DNA of 64,000 nt from Rutstroemia sp. NJR-2017a BVV2 (GCA_002946415.1 NJPS01000044.1:62001-126000); one strand, 5' to 3'; shown: positions 11,447 to 22,986, counted from the first letter of the stretch. A program made the numbers and translations. The notes: generated by a model not told the origin, from the sequence alone.

Positions 11447-13313
11447 TCATGGATACGCTCTCTTGGTCGCCGGTGCAACACCGGGGAAGAAAGTTGTTGG
11501 GATGGTTGGAATGGGAATACTTGCTGTTATAGCATAACCCGCTGCAAGATCATTTGGCATCTTTGGTGCTGAATAACCGGATGGTGCTGAAGAGATAGTA
11601 CTTGTCACAATTGAATCTATAATTTATTAGCACGTCCGTATTCCAGAATCTCAGATCACAACTTACATGGTGTGTGTGCTGAACCATGTACCAAGCAAGG
11701 ACCATCACCCCACGCGTTCTGACATTTATAGTATTCATAACTTCCTGTATCTGTCCAAATGGCGAAATTGTTGATATTCAAGCCAGTGCAAGGTGTGGTT
11801 GACGAGCATAGGAGCTGTATTGGAGCTCGCTGCGCACCATTTGCGCAAGTGCCTTTCCAGTTCGAGAATGTGAGCCCTGTGTAAAGAACACCATTTCCAG
11901 GTGCCTGCGCCGATTCCCAATATGCATTAATGTCAAGGGAATAGGCGTTGCTGTGACCGATGAAGTTGGAGAAGACGCTATCCGAAACCGAACCTAGATG
12001 GCATCGGCGTTAGCAGGAGGCCAATGGGGTACGGAAGAGGAAACATACCTGAACCACCGTTACTCTTAATCATAAACATTTGATTTGATTGCCATGTGTA
12101 ACTGCTCCTGTCAGTCTCCTGTCAGAAGAAAAACTTGTGATGACCTACATGTTGTTGTAAGTAATCTTGGAAATGGCTGTATCTGCCCCAAGGCTACCAA
12201 TGGCACAGCCACCACTCCAATTGCAATGAATGTTCTCGATCAACATGTGGTTGCTTGGGTTCTATAAGTTGTCAGTATGGTGCGTCCAGCAATGTTCCTT
12301 CCCTTTTCGCTCTGTCTACTGACCAGCCAATGCGGATGCTGATCGAACTGCGTGATAAACTTACCTTCACTGTAATACACTCATCTTTGTTTGTAACTTC
12401 AACGTCATGAATGTGGATGTTGAAACCCCAAACATCGATACCATCCAATCCACCTTCATTGCCGCCTCTGATGATTAGATTGTAAACTTGGCCATTTTGA
12501 ACCGTGTCTAGGACAAGATGGAAGGCAGGAGCTAGAAAAAGTGGTTAGTGGAAGTAGAAGAGTGTGCGATGCACTAACGTACAGTCTACAAGAGCAATGT
12601 CATGGATCGAGAAATTGGTGACGTTAATCAGACGAATAAGTCGAGGACTGTAAGCATGGTCAATCGTGGTGAGTGTCAAAGGGCGGGAAAAACAGTTCAT
12701 TGTACTCACCCATATGTTCCTTGAGCATGGAATACATAACCGTATCCTTGGATAGCACCACTGGATCGACTGCTGTAAAGTTCAAAATCGGTAGAGTTTT
12801 GAACTGCAACTGGTTAGCATCTGTTGCGGGTAGGGACGACGAACTACTTACTAACGATCATATGTCCACCGGCAGTTCTGTATAAAGCATTAGAAGCATT
12901 GCACCCGGTGGATCGAACTACTCACCCTGTTCGGTAAATGATTCCTTCCAGATTGATTGCCCAAGCAGTACCGCCTGAAAGAGTAACCCAGGTAGACATA
13001 GCAAAGTTACCAAGAGGAATATTGACTGAATTGTCAGTGTACCCCATGCATCCAGACAAAGAAACTTACCAACACCACCTGATTTGCAAGCATTGAATGC
13101 TGCAAGTAGAGGCGGACCTAAGTCAGTTTTACCATCCGCGACAGCACCATATTTCGTTACATCGCAAACTTTCTTCGCCCACTTTGCGCTCGATGTGGTG
13201 TCCGGACCGAGAGGGTAACCTGCGGCCAACTGTGCCGAGACAATAGCTGGGAGGCATAAACCCACAAAGAAAATACAAGCTCTAAGTTTGTGAAACATCA
13301 TGAATTCGATCAT
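11447..13313 (-). CDS. Secreted rhamnogalacturonan hydrolase, GH28 (rhgB-like)
   Basis: Ten exons give 452 residues: 13313-13070, 13025-12926, 12877-12852, 12803-12710, 12647-12583, 12531-12365, 12261-12149, 12101-12049, 11993-11667 and 11616-11447. Exon 3 is only 26 nt. The N-terminus is a signal peptide ending near [13 protein letters not shown]. The GH28 rhamnogalacturonase landmarks come in order: [66 protein letters not shown] (catalytic Asp region), [46 protein letters not shown] and [12 protein letters not shown]. The enzyme cleaves GalA-Rha linkages in the pectin backbone of plant cell walls. Fungal rhamnogalacturonases share this exact motif order. Two further ATGs lie 4 and 5 codons in (13301, 13298), and the true start may be either. 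A Ser/Pro/Thr-rich tail follows the catalytic domain. Confidence 0.95.
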
Positions 13314-16174
13314 AGAGTCTGGTCAATAGAGTTAAAAATAATGACCAGCCGCCTGTAGAGATTCTAGGAGAAGTGAGATTTCTAGAGAAGGTTTCAGAAA
13401 GCCTTCGAAGATACGCAAACTGCCTTCAGATTTAAAGCAAACACCATCGCACTATGATCTCCCGTTGCAATCCTACAACCATTTTCCAAAGTGAATGACC
13501 TCAATAGGATAATCTTCACGGAGCCGTATACCTTTATAACCATCTTGGCATCACTGAATTCTGATTTGGTATTGTTGCGCTTGTACGCAGTTCCCAGAGG
13601 AAACTTTGAATGACAGAAGAAGTAAATGACGAAGAAGATCCAAGAATTTAGACCTTCAAACATAAGGAAATGTATTTGCCGAACGGAGTAAGATACTCCA
13701 TATATGTCGTTCGGGATTAAAGCTGGCGAAGTATGTTTCAGCCTAGTGAAAGTGATACTACTGAGTACTCGTGATGCAAGATGCGCTTGGCTATTCGTGG
13801 TAAATTGTGGTACGAAAGGGGCGGTTAATTGAACAGCACAAGGGGAAGAGGCTTGGCTGGGGTAAAATCCGGGGTAGTTAGATTGTGGGGAAGGGCAGTT
13901 CCTGTCTCTGAATGAATGAAAATCGTCATCGCAGAACTTGTTCCTTTCCATCTACCAACAATCACAGTATTGATTGAGATATGGCTGTCACAATATAAGC
14001 GCTATCCGCTGGGAAGTCGCGAAGTCATCGTAAATGCAGGAAGAGTTCGGGGAGTAACTGAGAAAGGAAAAGAAAGGACCAGAGATAAAAGGAATCACGA
14101 CTGGCACAAATCACGGCTGTACGAAACATCAATCACCGTATATGCCGGCACAATGAAGAGACGATTAACCATTCATGCAATCCTGTGAGCCCCCTAGGAT
14201 CCACTCAGCCACTCAGCCAACGGACGGACTCCCTCGACTGGATAACTTTAAGGATAAGTCGTGCTCATATCCTCGACTTCATCCAGTCTGTCAACCTTGC
14301 TTGTGCGCGCGCAATCTCGGTTGAATCTGGTTATTTGTAAGTGATCGGCGGTATGACCACTGCACTGGGATCCTCCAGGCAGGAGAAAGCGCACCTCAAG
14401 TATTTGTACGTGTTGGCAATCTGCATTGCGTCCGAAAGTATGGAGATGCATCAATCCATGACTCGAGAATGCCCATCGCTGATTGTTGGTTGTATAGTTG
14501 TGTAAAGTTGACGGTGGTCTTTGGATTTGATGTGGTGCTGAAGGTGGAAGGAGTACCACCCTTTTTGGTTTGAAAAAAACAGACCGGATTAGGACATATT
14601 GACACAGATTATTATTATTACATGAATATCTGGAAAGCCCTAAGGCATTTTACATTCTTTGGGTATTATTCTTGAATAAATATCCTAAAGACTCTAGGAG
14701 ATTATGATATTTTCATTGTCCAAATGGCTTTTCTACATAGAGAGCTCGAAACTCGGGCTGTTTTCCAAGCCCAAGAGCTACACTACTCGGACGCGATTTC
14801 TATGATGCCACCCCTCGAAAAAGGAGATCTTTCCAAGCAATCTTAAAACACAATTATCAGAATAATTTCTCGATCACTTATGATAAAAGATGACTCCGAG
14901 GGATCGCGAGCCAAGGGCCGTAGACCCTCTGCTGTAAAAGACTAGCCATCGTGAGGTTCCTGCCGGTGTATAGTAAGCTATAGTCCGAAATGTTGAACGT
15001 TAGAGGTCGCAAGAAGCCCAAGATTGGATAACAAAATCCAGTGAGGACTTATAAGGGAAATGGAAGAGGGCTAAAGAGTAGCATCTATCTTTATCCGGCT
15101 TGGTAAACAAGTAAACAAGTAAACAACTAGAAAAAGACACCATTGGAACCATCCGCGAAGAAGTATTGAGATGCGGGCCATAAAGCCGATTCCTTGACTT
15201 AAGCTCCCATGAAGTGAGCTACCGGAGTTATCACGCGGTGGAGTTTAGTCATAGTAATCTTACATTACCAAAAGCCCATCTGAGACTCTTCTCGCCTTAC
15301 AACAAACAGGTCTAAACGCTTCCCAAGACAAGTAGTGAAACGTACTGGAGTAAGGATTTCGGTGTGTTGTATCTACCGGGACGATACAGTAGTTGGGGTA
15401 GAAAATTGGCCGATCGACTGACGCAAACCTTATTTTGACAACCTCCACCACCTCGACCTTCACCTCCAAGCCCCGAGCCAGACACGCGCCTTCGCTTAGT
15501 CGTGGCACACCAAAACGTGTTTGAGGGGTGCTTTTAATTAATAATAATTTGAAAATTTGAGATATCAAGTATTTGAAAGCTGCAATCGATTAGGATACGA
15601 AACAAACATATACAGAAATTTCGGGGTAATTTATTTGATAAATTTATAAAAAGTAAGTCGGATAATTTCTTATTATAATTTGGTGAGGATTTTTTGGGTT
15701 GCAACGACGAAGCGAAGGCGTGTGGTTCCGTAAAAGTTACGGTCACCATCACGTACAGTCGACCGCCGCTCAACATAGTGTGTTCGGCCAATAGGTAGGT
15801 GGACTTTACGGCTCCGGCTGTAGCAGACCTGGGCTGACATCTATAGGGTACAACTGATTTTGCTCCTTTCCCGGACAGCTGTTAGCGGCCCCTAAACTGT
15901 GTTTATTGCCTGGCCCGACTACACGATGAGTACTGCTGGCCGAAAGGACTCCCGCTCTCGAAAGAGGCATTAGGAGCGACGGTTTAAGTGGGCATAGCAG
16001 GTAGTGGAGAGGGCTTTAAAAAGCTGCTTGGAATGGGCAAAACTATGGGAGATTTGGCTGTGAGGGAAGAAGGACTGGTAGCAGGAAGGACGGACGAGAA
16101 TGAACTGGGAAATAAAGATGTTGCAGGAGGGGTAAGGGTAAAATCTTGGCCCGTTTAGGCAGTGGAATGGGTAT
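13314..16174. other. Long intergenic region upstream of the rhamnogalacturonase gene
   Basis: The first several hundred bases are the rhamnogalacturonase promoter. A 185-codon minus-strand frame (13951-13394) has no signal, domain or homologue I recognise, so it is not annotated. The rest is AT-leaning DNA with short direct repeats, such as TAAACAAG near 15102-15125. No transposase or reverse-transcriptase motif is visible. Confidence 0.5.
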
Positions 16175-16552
16175 ATGGTTGCACGAGAATACCCTGCGCA
16201 TATATACGAGCAGAATATAAGGACTGAAGAGAAAGAGAGCTTCCAAGGGGGAAGCTGGCAGGAGGACTGGCGGTTGGACTGGCGAGCGGAGATAGGCGGG
16301 AGAATTTACGGGTTGGCGAGCAGGAAGCAGTTAACAAGCAGAGAGGGCAGGAAGCGGTTGACGGGCAAGAAGGGTTTGACAGACATGAAGGGGTTGACGG
16401 GCAGGAAGGGGTTGATGGAGTTGACGGGCGGGAAGCAGAAAGGCGGTACTGCTCAAGCTGTCATCAATTATGTCCGCAAAGCCTATTTCAAGACCGATTT
16501 ACCTGTAAAATCTGTAGAAACCGTAATTCACGCACGAAAAAGAAGCGTTTAG
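16175..16552 (+). CDS. Uncertain basic ORF with 6-residue repeats
   Basis: A 125-codon ATG-initiated frame. Its centre (16345-16445) is made of imperfect 18-bp units that translate as LTGKKG, LTDMKG, LTGRKG and LMELTGG. The rest is basic and hydrophilic. No family is recognised. The open frame may be a by-product of a minisatellite whose unit length is a multiple of three. No codon or splice evidence makes it a real gene, so I hold it as possible only. Confidence 0.2.
   Translation: MVAREYPAHIYEQNIRTEEKESFQGGSWQEDWRLDWRAEIGGRIYGLASRKQLTSREGRKRLTGKKGLTDMKGLTGRKGLMELTGGKQKGGTAQAVINYVRKAYFKTDLPVKSVETVIHARKRSV
16330..16446. repeat. Minisatellite of ~18-bp units
   Basis: Degenerate direct repeats of a unit like TTGACGGGCAGGAAGGGG, about six copies, some with 9-bp insertions. 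They are G/A-rich on the plus strand. Confidence 0.75.
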
Positions 16553-16662
16553 AGAGAACAAAAAATATTTTAACCCTCTAAATTTAACCGGCGAGCCTGC
16601 CAGCGGAGCCATACTCGTATGTACGAATCGTAAGGAGATAATCTATCAATCTTGTTGCCTGT

Positions 16663-17085
16663 AGAGATCTCTGCGGATCCCAATTATACATCATACTCAA
16701 CAGAGGAGACATCCACGAAATTCTTGGCTCACTCTTCTTGCGCAAATGATTTTTACGTGAAAACTTTCTTGAGATTATGAACATAAAGAAAGAAGGGACC
16801 AGATCTCTGCAGATCACAACCAGCACACCCAATGAGACATCCACGAAAGGCCATGCTCACCCATCTTATCGTAAAAACCCTCTTGAGATAATGAACATAA
16901 ACAAGCAAGAGACTCGATCTTTGTAGATCTCCACCACCTGCAACGAGACACCCACGAAATTCCATGCTCACCCATCCACCAGATCCTATGTGAAAACTTC
17001 CTTGATATTGAACACAAAGGACGAAGAGACTAGATCTTTGCAGATCAAGCATCCCAAAGAGCAACCAGGAAAATCATCTTTTATG
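16663..17085. repeat. Four diverged tandem copies of a ~115-135 bp unit
   Basis: Units begin near 16663, 16799, 16914 and 17031, the last one partial. Each starts with AGATCT(C/T)TG.(A/G)GAT, then GAGACA(T/C)CCACGAAA about 40 bases later, then a (G)TGAAAAC-like segment, then GA(T)ATTGAACA(C/T)AAA. The array ends four bases before the stop codon of the SNF2 gene on the minus strand. Confidence 0.85.
16753..17064 (-). CDS. Uncertain repeat ORF immediately downstream of the SNF2 gene
   Basis: A minus-strand frame of 103 codons spans the tandem repeat array. It reads as repeats of about 38-39 residues that start DLQRSS and include WVS-M-FRGCL. Units of 117 and 114 bp keep the reading frame. It starts 25 bases after the SNF2 stop. 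No domain is recognised. It may be a remnant or simply an open frame in a repeat whose length is a multiple of three. Confidence 0.2.
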   Translation of the reverse strand: MLFGMLDLQRSSLFVLCVQYQGSFHIGSGGWVSMEFRGCLVAGGGDLQRSSLLLVYVHYLKRVFTIRWVSMAFRGCLIGCAGCDLQRSGPFFLYVHNLKKVFT

Positions 17086-17088
17086 ATC

Positions 17089-19950
17089 TCAGCGCCGGCC
17101 TCGTGACCCCTTCTTGTTTTTCTGCTTCTTCTCAGGCTTAGGCAACACAGCTTTAAACCACTCTGGCATATCTGGCATATCCTTCACATCATTAATATGC
17201 TTCCACAGTTTCTTCGCGAACTCCTCCTCGCCATCAGTAGCCTGTATATCGTCGTCAAGCAGGTCGTCAATCTCCTCAATGTCTTCAGGCGGATGCATGT
17301 GTGCAATCATGCCAGGGATTACCTTCTCGACACGTTTGAAAGCCCTAACTTGCATGAATGAGTTCTTCAACATCAATTTGAAGGCATGAGTTACATAAAT
17401 TTGCCCCAATCGATAAATACGGCCCAAAGCTTGATCTTCTTGCGGATCGGAAAATGTTGTACCAGCCATGATCTCATTCGAGCAGTTGTGTTGCAGATTC
17501 AATCCATATGCGGACAGTTTCGTTGACATTATCAGTGCGAATGGCTTCTCTGTGGTATCATTGAATCTATCCACTAGTTCTGTCCGCTGTCGATCGTTCA
17601 GCCCCGAGTGGAGACTCTCGGCAGGAAATCCCGCTGCTTTCAGACACTATGTAAATGTTAGTCTATCCATATGATTTCTACACTACAGTTGAAGACTTAC
17701 TAGCTCTATAAAAAATTGTGATAGCGGGAAGTCTGTCCAAATGATCACATTCTTGCCCTCAACAAGCACAATATGTGCTGCAAGAAACGCTATTTCCCGG
17801 ATGATTGGTGACTCAGCCGCAATTCCATAGAATAGTTCCAAATTTGAACATTCTTCCAAAGATTTCCCTTCCCATCTCCCGTTCCATTGAAAACCATTCT
17901 TTTCTTGCACCATCAGTTCCAAAAATCTTCTCAGATCTAATTCATCTTTTCTATCCATCTTCGTTTGGTTGACATGCCACTGCTTCGCGTAATGGAGACT
18001 AGGCCAAGTACTCATTACGTGGAGGTCCATGAAAACATCGAGGTGAAACTGCATGTAGGGTTTTCCATCTATACTCATTTCCTCAGTGAAGAGTTGGCGT
18101 CCTACCTGAGATGCCAGCTCAATGTACTCTTTCTCTTGCTCTGGCGAAAACTCAAGTTCTGTGAATACTTTGCGGAAAGGTGGGATGCCTTCTCCGACTT
18201 TGCTTGCACCGTTAGGCCCATGAAATACCGTATCGTAAGTCATCTGACGGAAGATTTCTTTCAACAGCTTTCTCATATTGATCGCCGCTCGAGCCGGTTC
18301 CTTTTCAAATATTGAGTCCACGTTATCCTGGAAAGCCTTCATTGTACCGCAGAGAATCGTTCTCGAATCACTAAATGGCAACTCGAATGGGTTCAGATAT
18401 GGATCATTGAGGTGATCTACCCATAATCTGTCCGTATCAATGAGGTTGATCGGGCCGGCTGCATCTAAGAAGTTGTTATCGCATAGAGTTGCTGTTAGAC
18501 ACAAACGTCTGTCAGCGTTCATGTTCTTGAGAGTCCTATGAAGCTGCCCCTCAACTGATTTTATCGTAGTAGCTTCATCGATGACCAAGGTTCCAATCCT
18601 GTTTACCAAACTATGCTCCCAGCTCAAAGCCTCCTCGTTGTTTTCCTTCGACCATTTCATTGCCAGGCGGAATGAATGCCTCAATAACACCCCATACGTC
18701 GTGATGATTACTCTGTTGAGATTTGCTTTGCAGCAATTAAGAAATGGATGGTCAGTTCGGAGTTTCGGACTACTTGCACGATATACCATAACCTCTAGGT
18801 TTGGAAAATATTTTTGTGCCTCGTTTGCCCAACTGTCCAAAACATTCGATGGAACAACTATCATCGAAGCCTTATGGTCATCTTTCTCCAACATTCTGTC
18901 ATCGGTGGCTATCGATTGAATGATCTCTAATGCTTGTATTGTCTTGCCGAGTCCCATTTGGTCCCCCAAGATAGCACCCCCATTAAGCATCAATTTTTGC
19001 TTACCCCACGCAATTCCCACGACCTGGAAGTGCCTCAGCACTAAATTTGACGATGAACCTGGCAGGTAGGGATTCTGGATGTCGTGAATGTTGAGGTAGG
19101 CAAGTGCTTCCGTGTAGGTCGGTCCGTTTGCTTGCCCGTCGAGAATCGACCGCGCCAAAGATACATTCTCCACTTCTTCCTCCGTGGGTATATCGAAAGC
19201 CTTGTAACTATCGACCTTCGGGAGAGCTGGTCCTTCCATGTCAACTCCTTCTGCTGTAGCCACCTCGTTCATAGCCACTCTCTCCATCCCGATTGCTTCT
19301 GCTCTAGCTTCCGCATCCGATATCGATCTCACTACACCATCCACCCTGTATTCTACTTTTTTCCCTCGCTTGGAAAGCATAGTTAAAGCTTGAAAGCTTT
19401 CCCGTTTCCATTTCTCCATCCATGCCAGCGCAAGTTCAGCTTCCTCTTCCATAGTTTTCATTGTCAAATTGATATCCCCAAATGTTTCCTGCTGCTTGTT
19501 GCTCGTTGCATTCAGGCCAGTGGATGGCTGAGGTTGTAGAAGAGCTCGACCACGAAGGCGATACTCGTTCGCGACAAACTCCTGCAGACCAGCTGCGAAA
19601 CCCCATTCTGCATAATCCTCCATGGCCTTTTTAGTGATCACAGGCCACTTGTAAACTCGTGGTGGTTTGTCTTGGACCACTTGACACCAGAAGTCATAAG
19701 CATTTTTTTTCTCTTTGACGTCGCGGTCTGCTAAATGTTTTTGATATTCCGTACCAACGACATACACAAGGTGATCTAGATCATCTATCGCACCTTGCGG
19801 CTGCTTAGTTATCATGCGCGTATATTCGATTGCTTGCGCGAAGAAGGTGAAGTTATCTGGAAAAGTTGGATATCGCCTGCGAAATGCCTTAAGCCTGACA
19901 TATTCTCGTTGCAGCGCTCGTTCTCTCTCTTGAGAACTCGGATCGGCCAT
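17089..19950 (-). CDS. SNF2-family DNA-dependent ATPase / helicase-like protein
   Basis: Two exons (19950-17701, 17646-17089) encode 935 residues. The 54-nt intron has a GTAAGT donor and an ACATAG acceptor. The first ~300 residues are charged and helical with no named domain. The SNF2 N-lobe then shows motif I GDQMGLGKT (about 330-338) and motif Ia VVPSNVLDSW. Motif II is VIDEATT (about 456-462), with DEAT in place of the usual DEAH or DEGH. Motif III is LTATL (about 485). The C-lobe has STKLSAYGLNLQ and the arginine-finger motif VI QALGRIYRLGQ. The tail is acidic then Lys/Arg-rich (KKQKNKKGSRGRR). Both lobes keep the ATPase residues, so remodelling or translocase activity is likely; the substrate is unknown. 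The frame stays open upstream to an ATG at 20143-20145 (65 more residues), but MADPSSQ at 19950 is preferred because the longer form would take up most of the divergent promoter. Confidence 0.88.
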
Positions 19951-20255
19951 CGTAGGTAATAGGGCTGTCAAACGTTGCCAGTAAGAGAAAACCGAAATCA
20001 AAGTTGGTTTGTGGTGGGTAGTTTCTGAAAGCCGTCTATATTGAAGTTGAGGCACAGATGCACTAAATTCGCCAATCCATAAGCAGATAATATTCACTCT
20101 CCGACTCGTCAAAAACATTGAAATTTCTTCCATCTCACATCGCATCTTCCATTACATTACATCTTTCTTGCACTGAATTTCGATCTACCTATCCGCGAAG
20201 CCGCCATTTTCGATCTATCATCAATCAAATCCCAACTTTAGGACCCGGTTTGGAA
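19951..20255. promoter_or_regulatory. Divergent promoter, SNF2 gene / hypothetical gene
   Basis: A 305-bp interval separates the two head-to-head start codons. It carries no other gene and must hold both promoters. The SNF2 frame remains open across two thirds of it. Confidence 0.55.
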
Positions 20256-21223
20256 ATGTCTCTTCTATCAGCCGGTGAGGTTGCACGGCTTCTTTTCGAC
20301 ATTCCTGATGCAAAGCACTTCTTCATCTGGGCCGACGACAAGTCTGTTGCTTTTCATATCGAAGAACTGAAACAAGTAATACCCTTTGGGCAAAGTGGTG
20401 CACCCAAAGGTCCCAACATGCAGGCAGGCAATTTTTTCTTGCTTTAATGTTCAGCAAAGTCACAGCCACTAACAACCAGTAGGAAATTTTGCGTTACTGC
20501 GACCTCGACCAAAAAGACCACCGCTATAGTATAGAAGTTCCGCACAATAAAGAGTCATGGACCAGTGCCGAACACTTTGCTCGTGCAGCCTGCAGAATTG
20601 TCAGAGACCACGATGGGGAGTCTGGGGTACTATCTCCTAAGAAATTCCCTACACACGAAAAACGATGTATCGCTGCAATTGAAACAATCAGAATCGTCTG
20701 CTACGAGCATAATCCCACCAGACAAGGTCACTACTCGAATAACAGCTCCAACCACACTGCACCTAACACGCAAACCCAAATCATCGAGAAAAATGAACCG
20801 AAATCTTCCCTCTTTCCCGACTTGTACTCAACAGTTCTTCTGCTTCTTGATCCTAATGGTGGACCGCCTACTAATGTCATTCAGACGATTCCCGACAAGG
20901 CTGGGGAGTTTAGCAGACATGTATCTAGAGAGATACCCGAAGCTCTTCAATTGAGAATGCTTCGAAAGTTAGGTCTGTTCCTAGACCGAACCTCTGTTCC
21001 ACAGCTCAACCCTGCGGAAGAGATCGCATGTATCGTGGATGAAAAAAATGGCGAAGCTCTCATACTCTTGGATGATTGGAGGAAGTTTGCTAGGACAGTT
21101 CGAAACAATCCGGTCACTAGAGAGGTAGACTGGGCATTGGTAAAGTTCGCAGTAGCTGGAGATCTTGATGGTTTCTGGAGACTCAGGCACAAATTTATGG
21201 ATTGTCTATGCAGGGGGTGGTAG
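20256..21223 (+). CDS. Hypothetical protein, divergent partner of the SNF2 gene
   Basis: Two exons (20256-20375, 20483-21223) give 286 residues. The intron has a GTAATA donor, a CACTAAC branch site and a GTAG acceptor; the earlier CCAG would put TAG in frame. The start MSLLSAGEVARLLFDIPDAKHFFIW and the block EILRYCDLDQKDHRYSIEVP look like folded protein. The middle (about 95-130) is Asn/Thr-rich and probably a disordered linker. A helical, charged C-terminal half follows. I recognise no family, catalytic motif, signal peptide or membrane segment. The last 40 residues could differ if another 3' intron exists, because an alternative frame continues past the stop. Confidence 0.65.
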
Positions 21224-22850
21224 GAAGGTTGTTGAACGCAGACTTACCTCGGCTTACGACTTCATTGAAGTTTCCCGATCTGCAAAGATCTTTCCTATCA
21301 AAAGCGCGACCACCACGGCGACGACTCCAAACTTGGCCCCGCTTTACCACTCGATGCAGGCTTCCTACCATCAAACACCGTGGGCTTGGTTTTCAATGTG
21401 CGTAAAAGACACGGACATTCGCAGCTTGGTTCTGTGCTCGGGAAGAGACTGAGTTTGGGATGGGAATTCTTCTTTACACGTGCCGGGGAAAGGTTCTTCT
21501 TGTTTGTCTTTAGCCCTCTTCGACTTTCCCTTAGACCAGCCGACTCGCTGGGAATTATATGGCTGGTGGTTTTCTTTCTTTATGGACAGCTTTAAGGGCG
21601 TTGTTATTTCTGAGGTTGGATGGTTGGATTTTCGCCCGCGGCAGCTAGTTGTGAACACTTTTCTGAACGATACAGTTGACGCCTCCAGCAGTTTTCTTTG
21701 AGTTCAGGGGGTTGTCGTACTCATGATATTTTCTTCCGGTAGAGCAGATAGAATAAAATTCTCGTCATTACAATTGGAAAAGAGATCGTAATGTGCTGAC
21801 TGCTGCGAATGCTGGTAAGAAATCCCTTCGTAAACCCAAAGGATCTTTACATAGGTGATCAATCGAAGAAAGAAATTCTTCAACACCGTCACTATTGCCA
21901 ATGAGCCGGCCGTGCAGAGGTTCTGTTTCCTGCTTGCGTTCGTAGACCACTAAAGTTCATGTCGCTGGGTTGATATCCTCAAAATACCCAAAGTTGTTGT
22001 ACCACCCGCAAGCAGACAATGAGCCAAGGAAGCTTCAGAGTGCTGTTATCTGTAATCCAGTCTAATCATGAACTATGCTTAACTCGAACAATTACTCATG
22101 TATAATATTCCACTTGGATAGAGAGAATTGATATGCACTGGCACGATTGAACCCGCCTGCTCTCCCCTCAGCTCCAGCGAACACCACCATCTGCACGATA
22201 TCGCGAAAGCAATGTCCAAGAAAGAAGCGGGCAATCTGCGTCTGCTCGCCACTTCCTCAGACCTCGTCCTTGGCCTGATCGAATCACACATCTCCCTTCA
22301 CGACAATCCATCCATGGCACTGGAATCAAGACTTGAATTTCGGCGTCGTTGATCAAGCGACGATCAGATTGATCCTCCCACCGAGCACAGCACAGCATCT
22401 GTAGAACTAAGACACGCACATGAGCCGCTATGCATCTCACATGTAACCGGACCATCATATGAAACGAAAAATATGACTGTTAAATACTGCGCGTACGATG
22501 AAGAGCCATCCCATTAGCATGCGCTGATACAAATCCGCTGTTCTGGGGTAGGTAGCTTTCCTGGCGTGAACACGTCGACTTCCTAGATATTCCAAGCACT
22601 AAATATACGCTCCGCTCAGCTACCTCTGCTCTCAATGCACTCGATAGGGTGAACTTTTTCTAATAGATATCGCTCCAAAAAAAAAACAGCGTACATCGTA
22701 CACCGTGAAGATGCGCTGTGATGTCCATGCTAGAATTAGGCCAGCATGTGCAGATACCATATTATTACCCTACCTGCCCGGAGTAGCGCGGCTATTGTAA
22801 TGCTCCTTTATATAAACACATAAGCACTGACCTTCCATCAAATCAGAACA
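21224..22850. other. Intergenic region, no supported gene
   Basis: Short open frames only. This stretch lies between the hypothetical gene and the tRNA gene. Confidence 0.45.
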
Positions 22851-22979
22851 GTCTCTGTGGCTCAGCCGGTAGAGCGTTGGTCTCATATCACTGATATGAC
22901 GAATTTGTATAACAAATTCGATCCAGTAGTCAAATGACTTCTAATCCAAAGGTCCAGAGTTCGAGCCTCTGCAGGGACA
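22851..22979 (+). tRNA. trnM-CAU: Elongator tRNA-Met (CAU) with a 56-nt intron
   Basis: The 7-bp acceptor stem pairs GTCTCTG (22851-22857) with CAGGGAC (22972-22978), followed by discriminator A. The D-arm is GCTC...GAGC. The anticodon stem-loop is TTGGT-CTCATAA-TCCAA with anticodon CAT, and has the U31-U39 mismatch also seen in eukaryotic elongator tRNA-Met. The T-arm is CAGAG-TTCGAGC-CTCTG. The canonical intron sits one base 3' of the anticodon, at about 22888-22943. Inside it, CGAATTTGT-ATA-ACAAATTCG forms a perfect 9-bp hairpin. Box A (TGGCTCAGCCGGT) and box B (GAGTTCGAGCC) are present, so the gene should be transcribed by RNA polymerase III. Confidence 0.93.
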
Positions 22980-22982
22980 TTC

Positions 22983-22986
22983 TTTT
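22983..22986 (+). terminator. RNA polymerase III T-run terminator of tRNA-Met
   Basis: TTTT lies three bases after the discriminator base, with a second TTTT a few bases later. Confidence 0.75.

Noticed and set aside
13394..13951. 185-codon minus-strand open frame upstream of the rhamnogalacturonase gene
   Set aside because: No domain, signal or splice support, and composition unlike the real genes; it lies in promoter DNA.
13314..17085. Possible transposon in the repeat-rich gap
   Set aside because: Direct repeats are present, but no transposase, reverse transcriptase, terminal inverted repeats or LTR pair could be seen.
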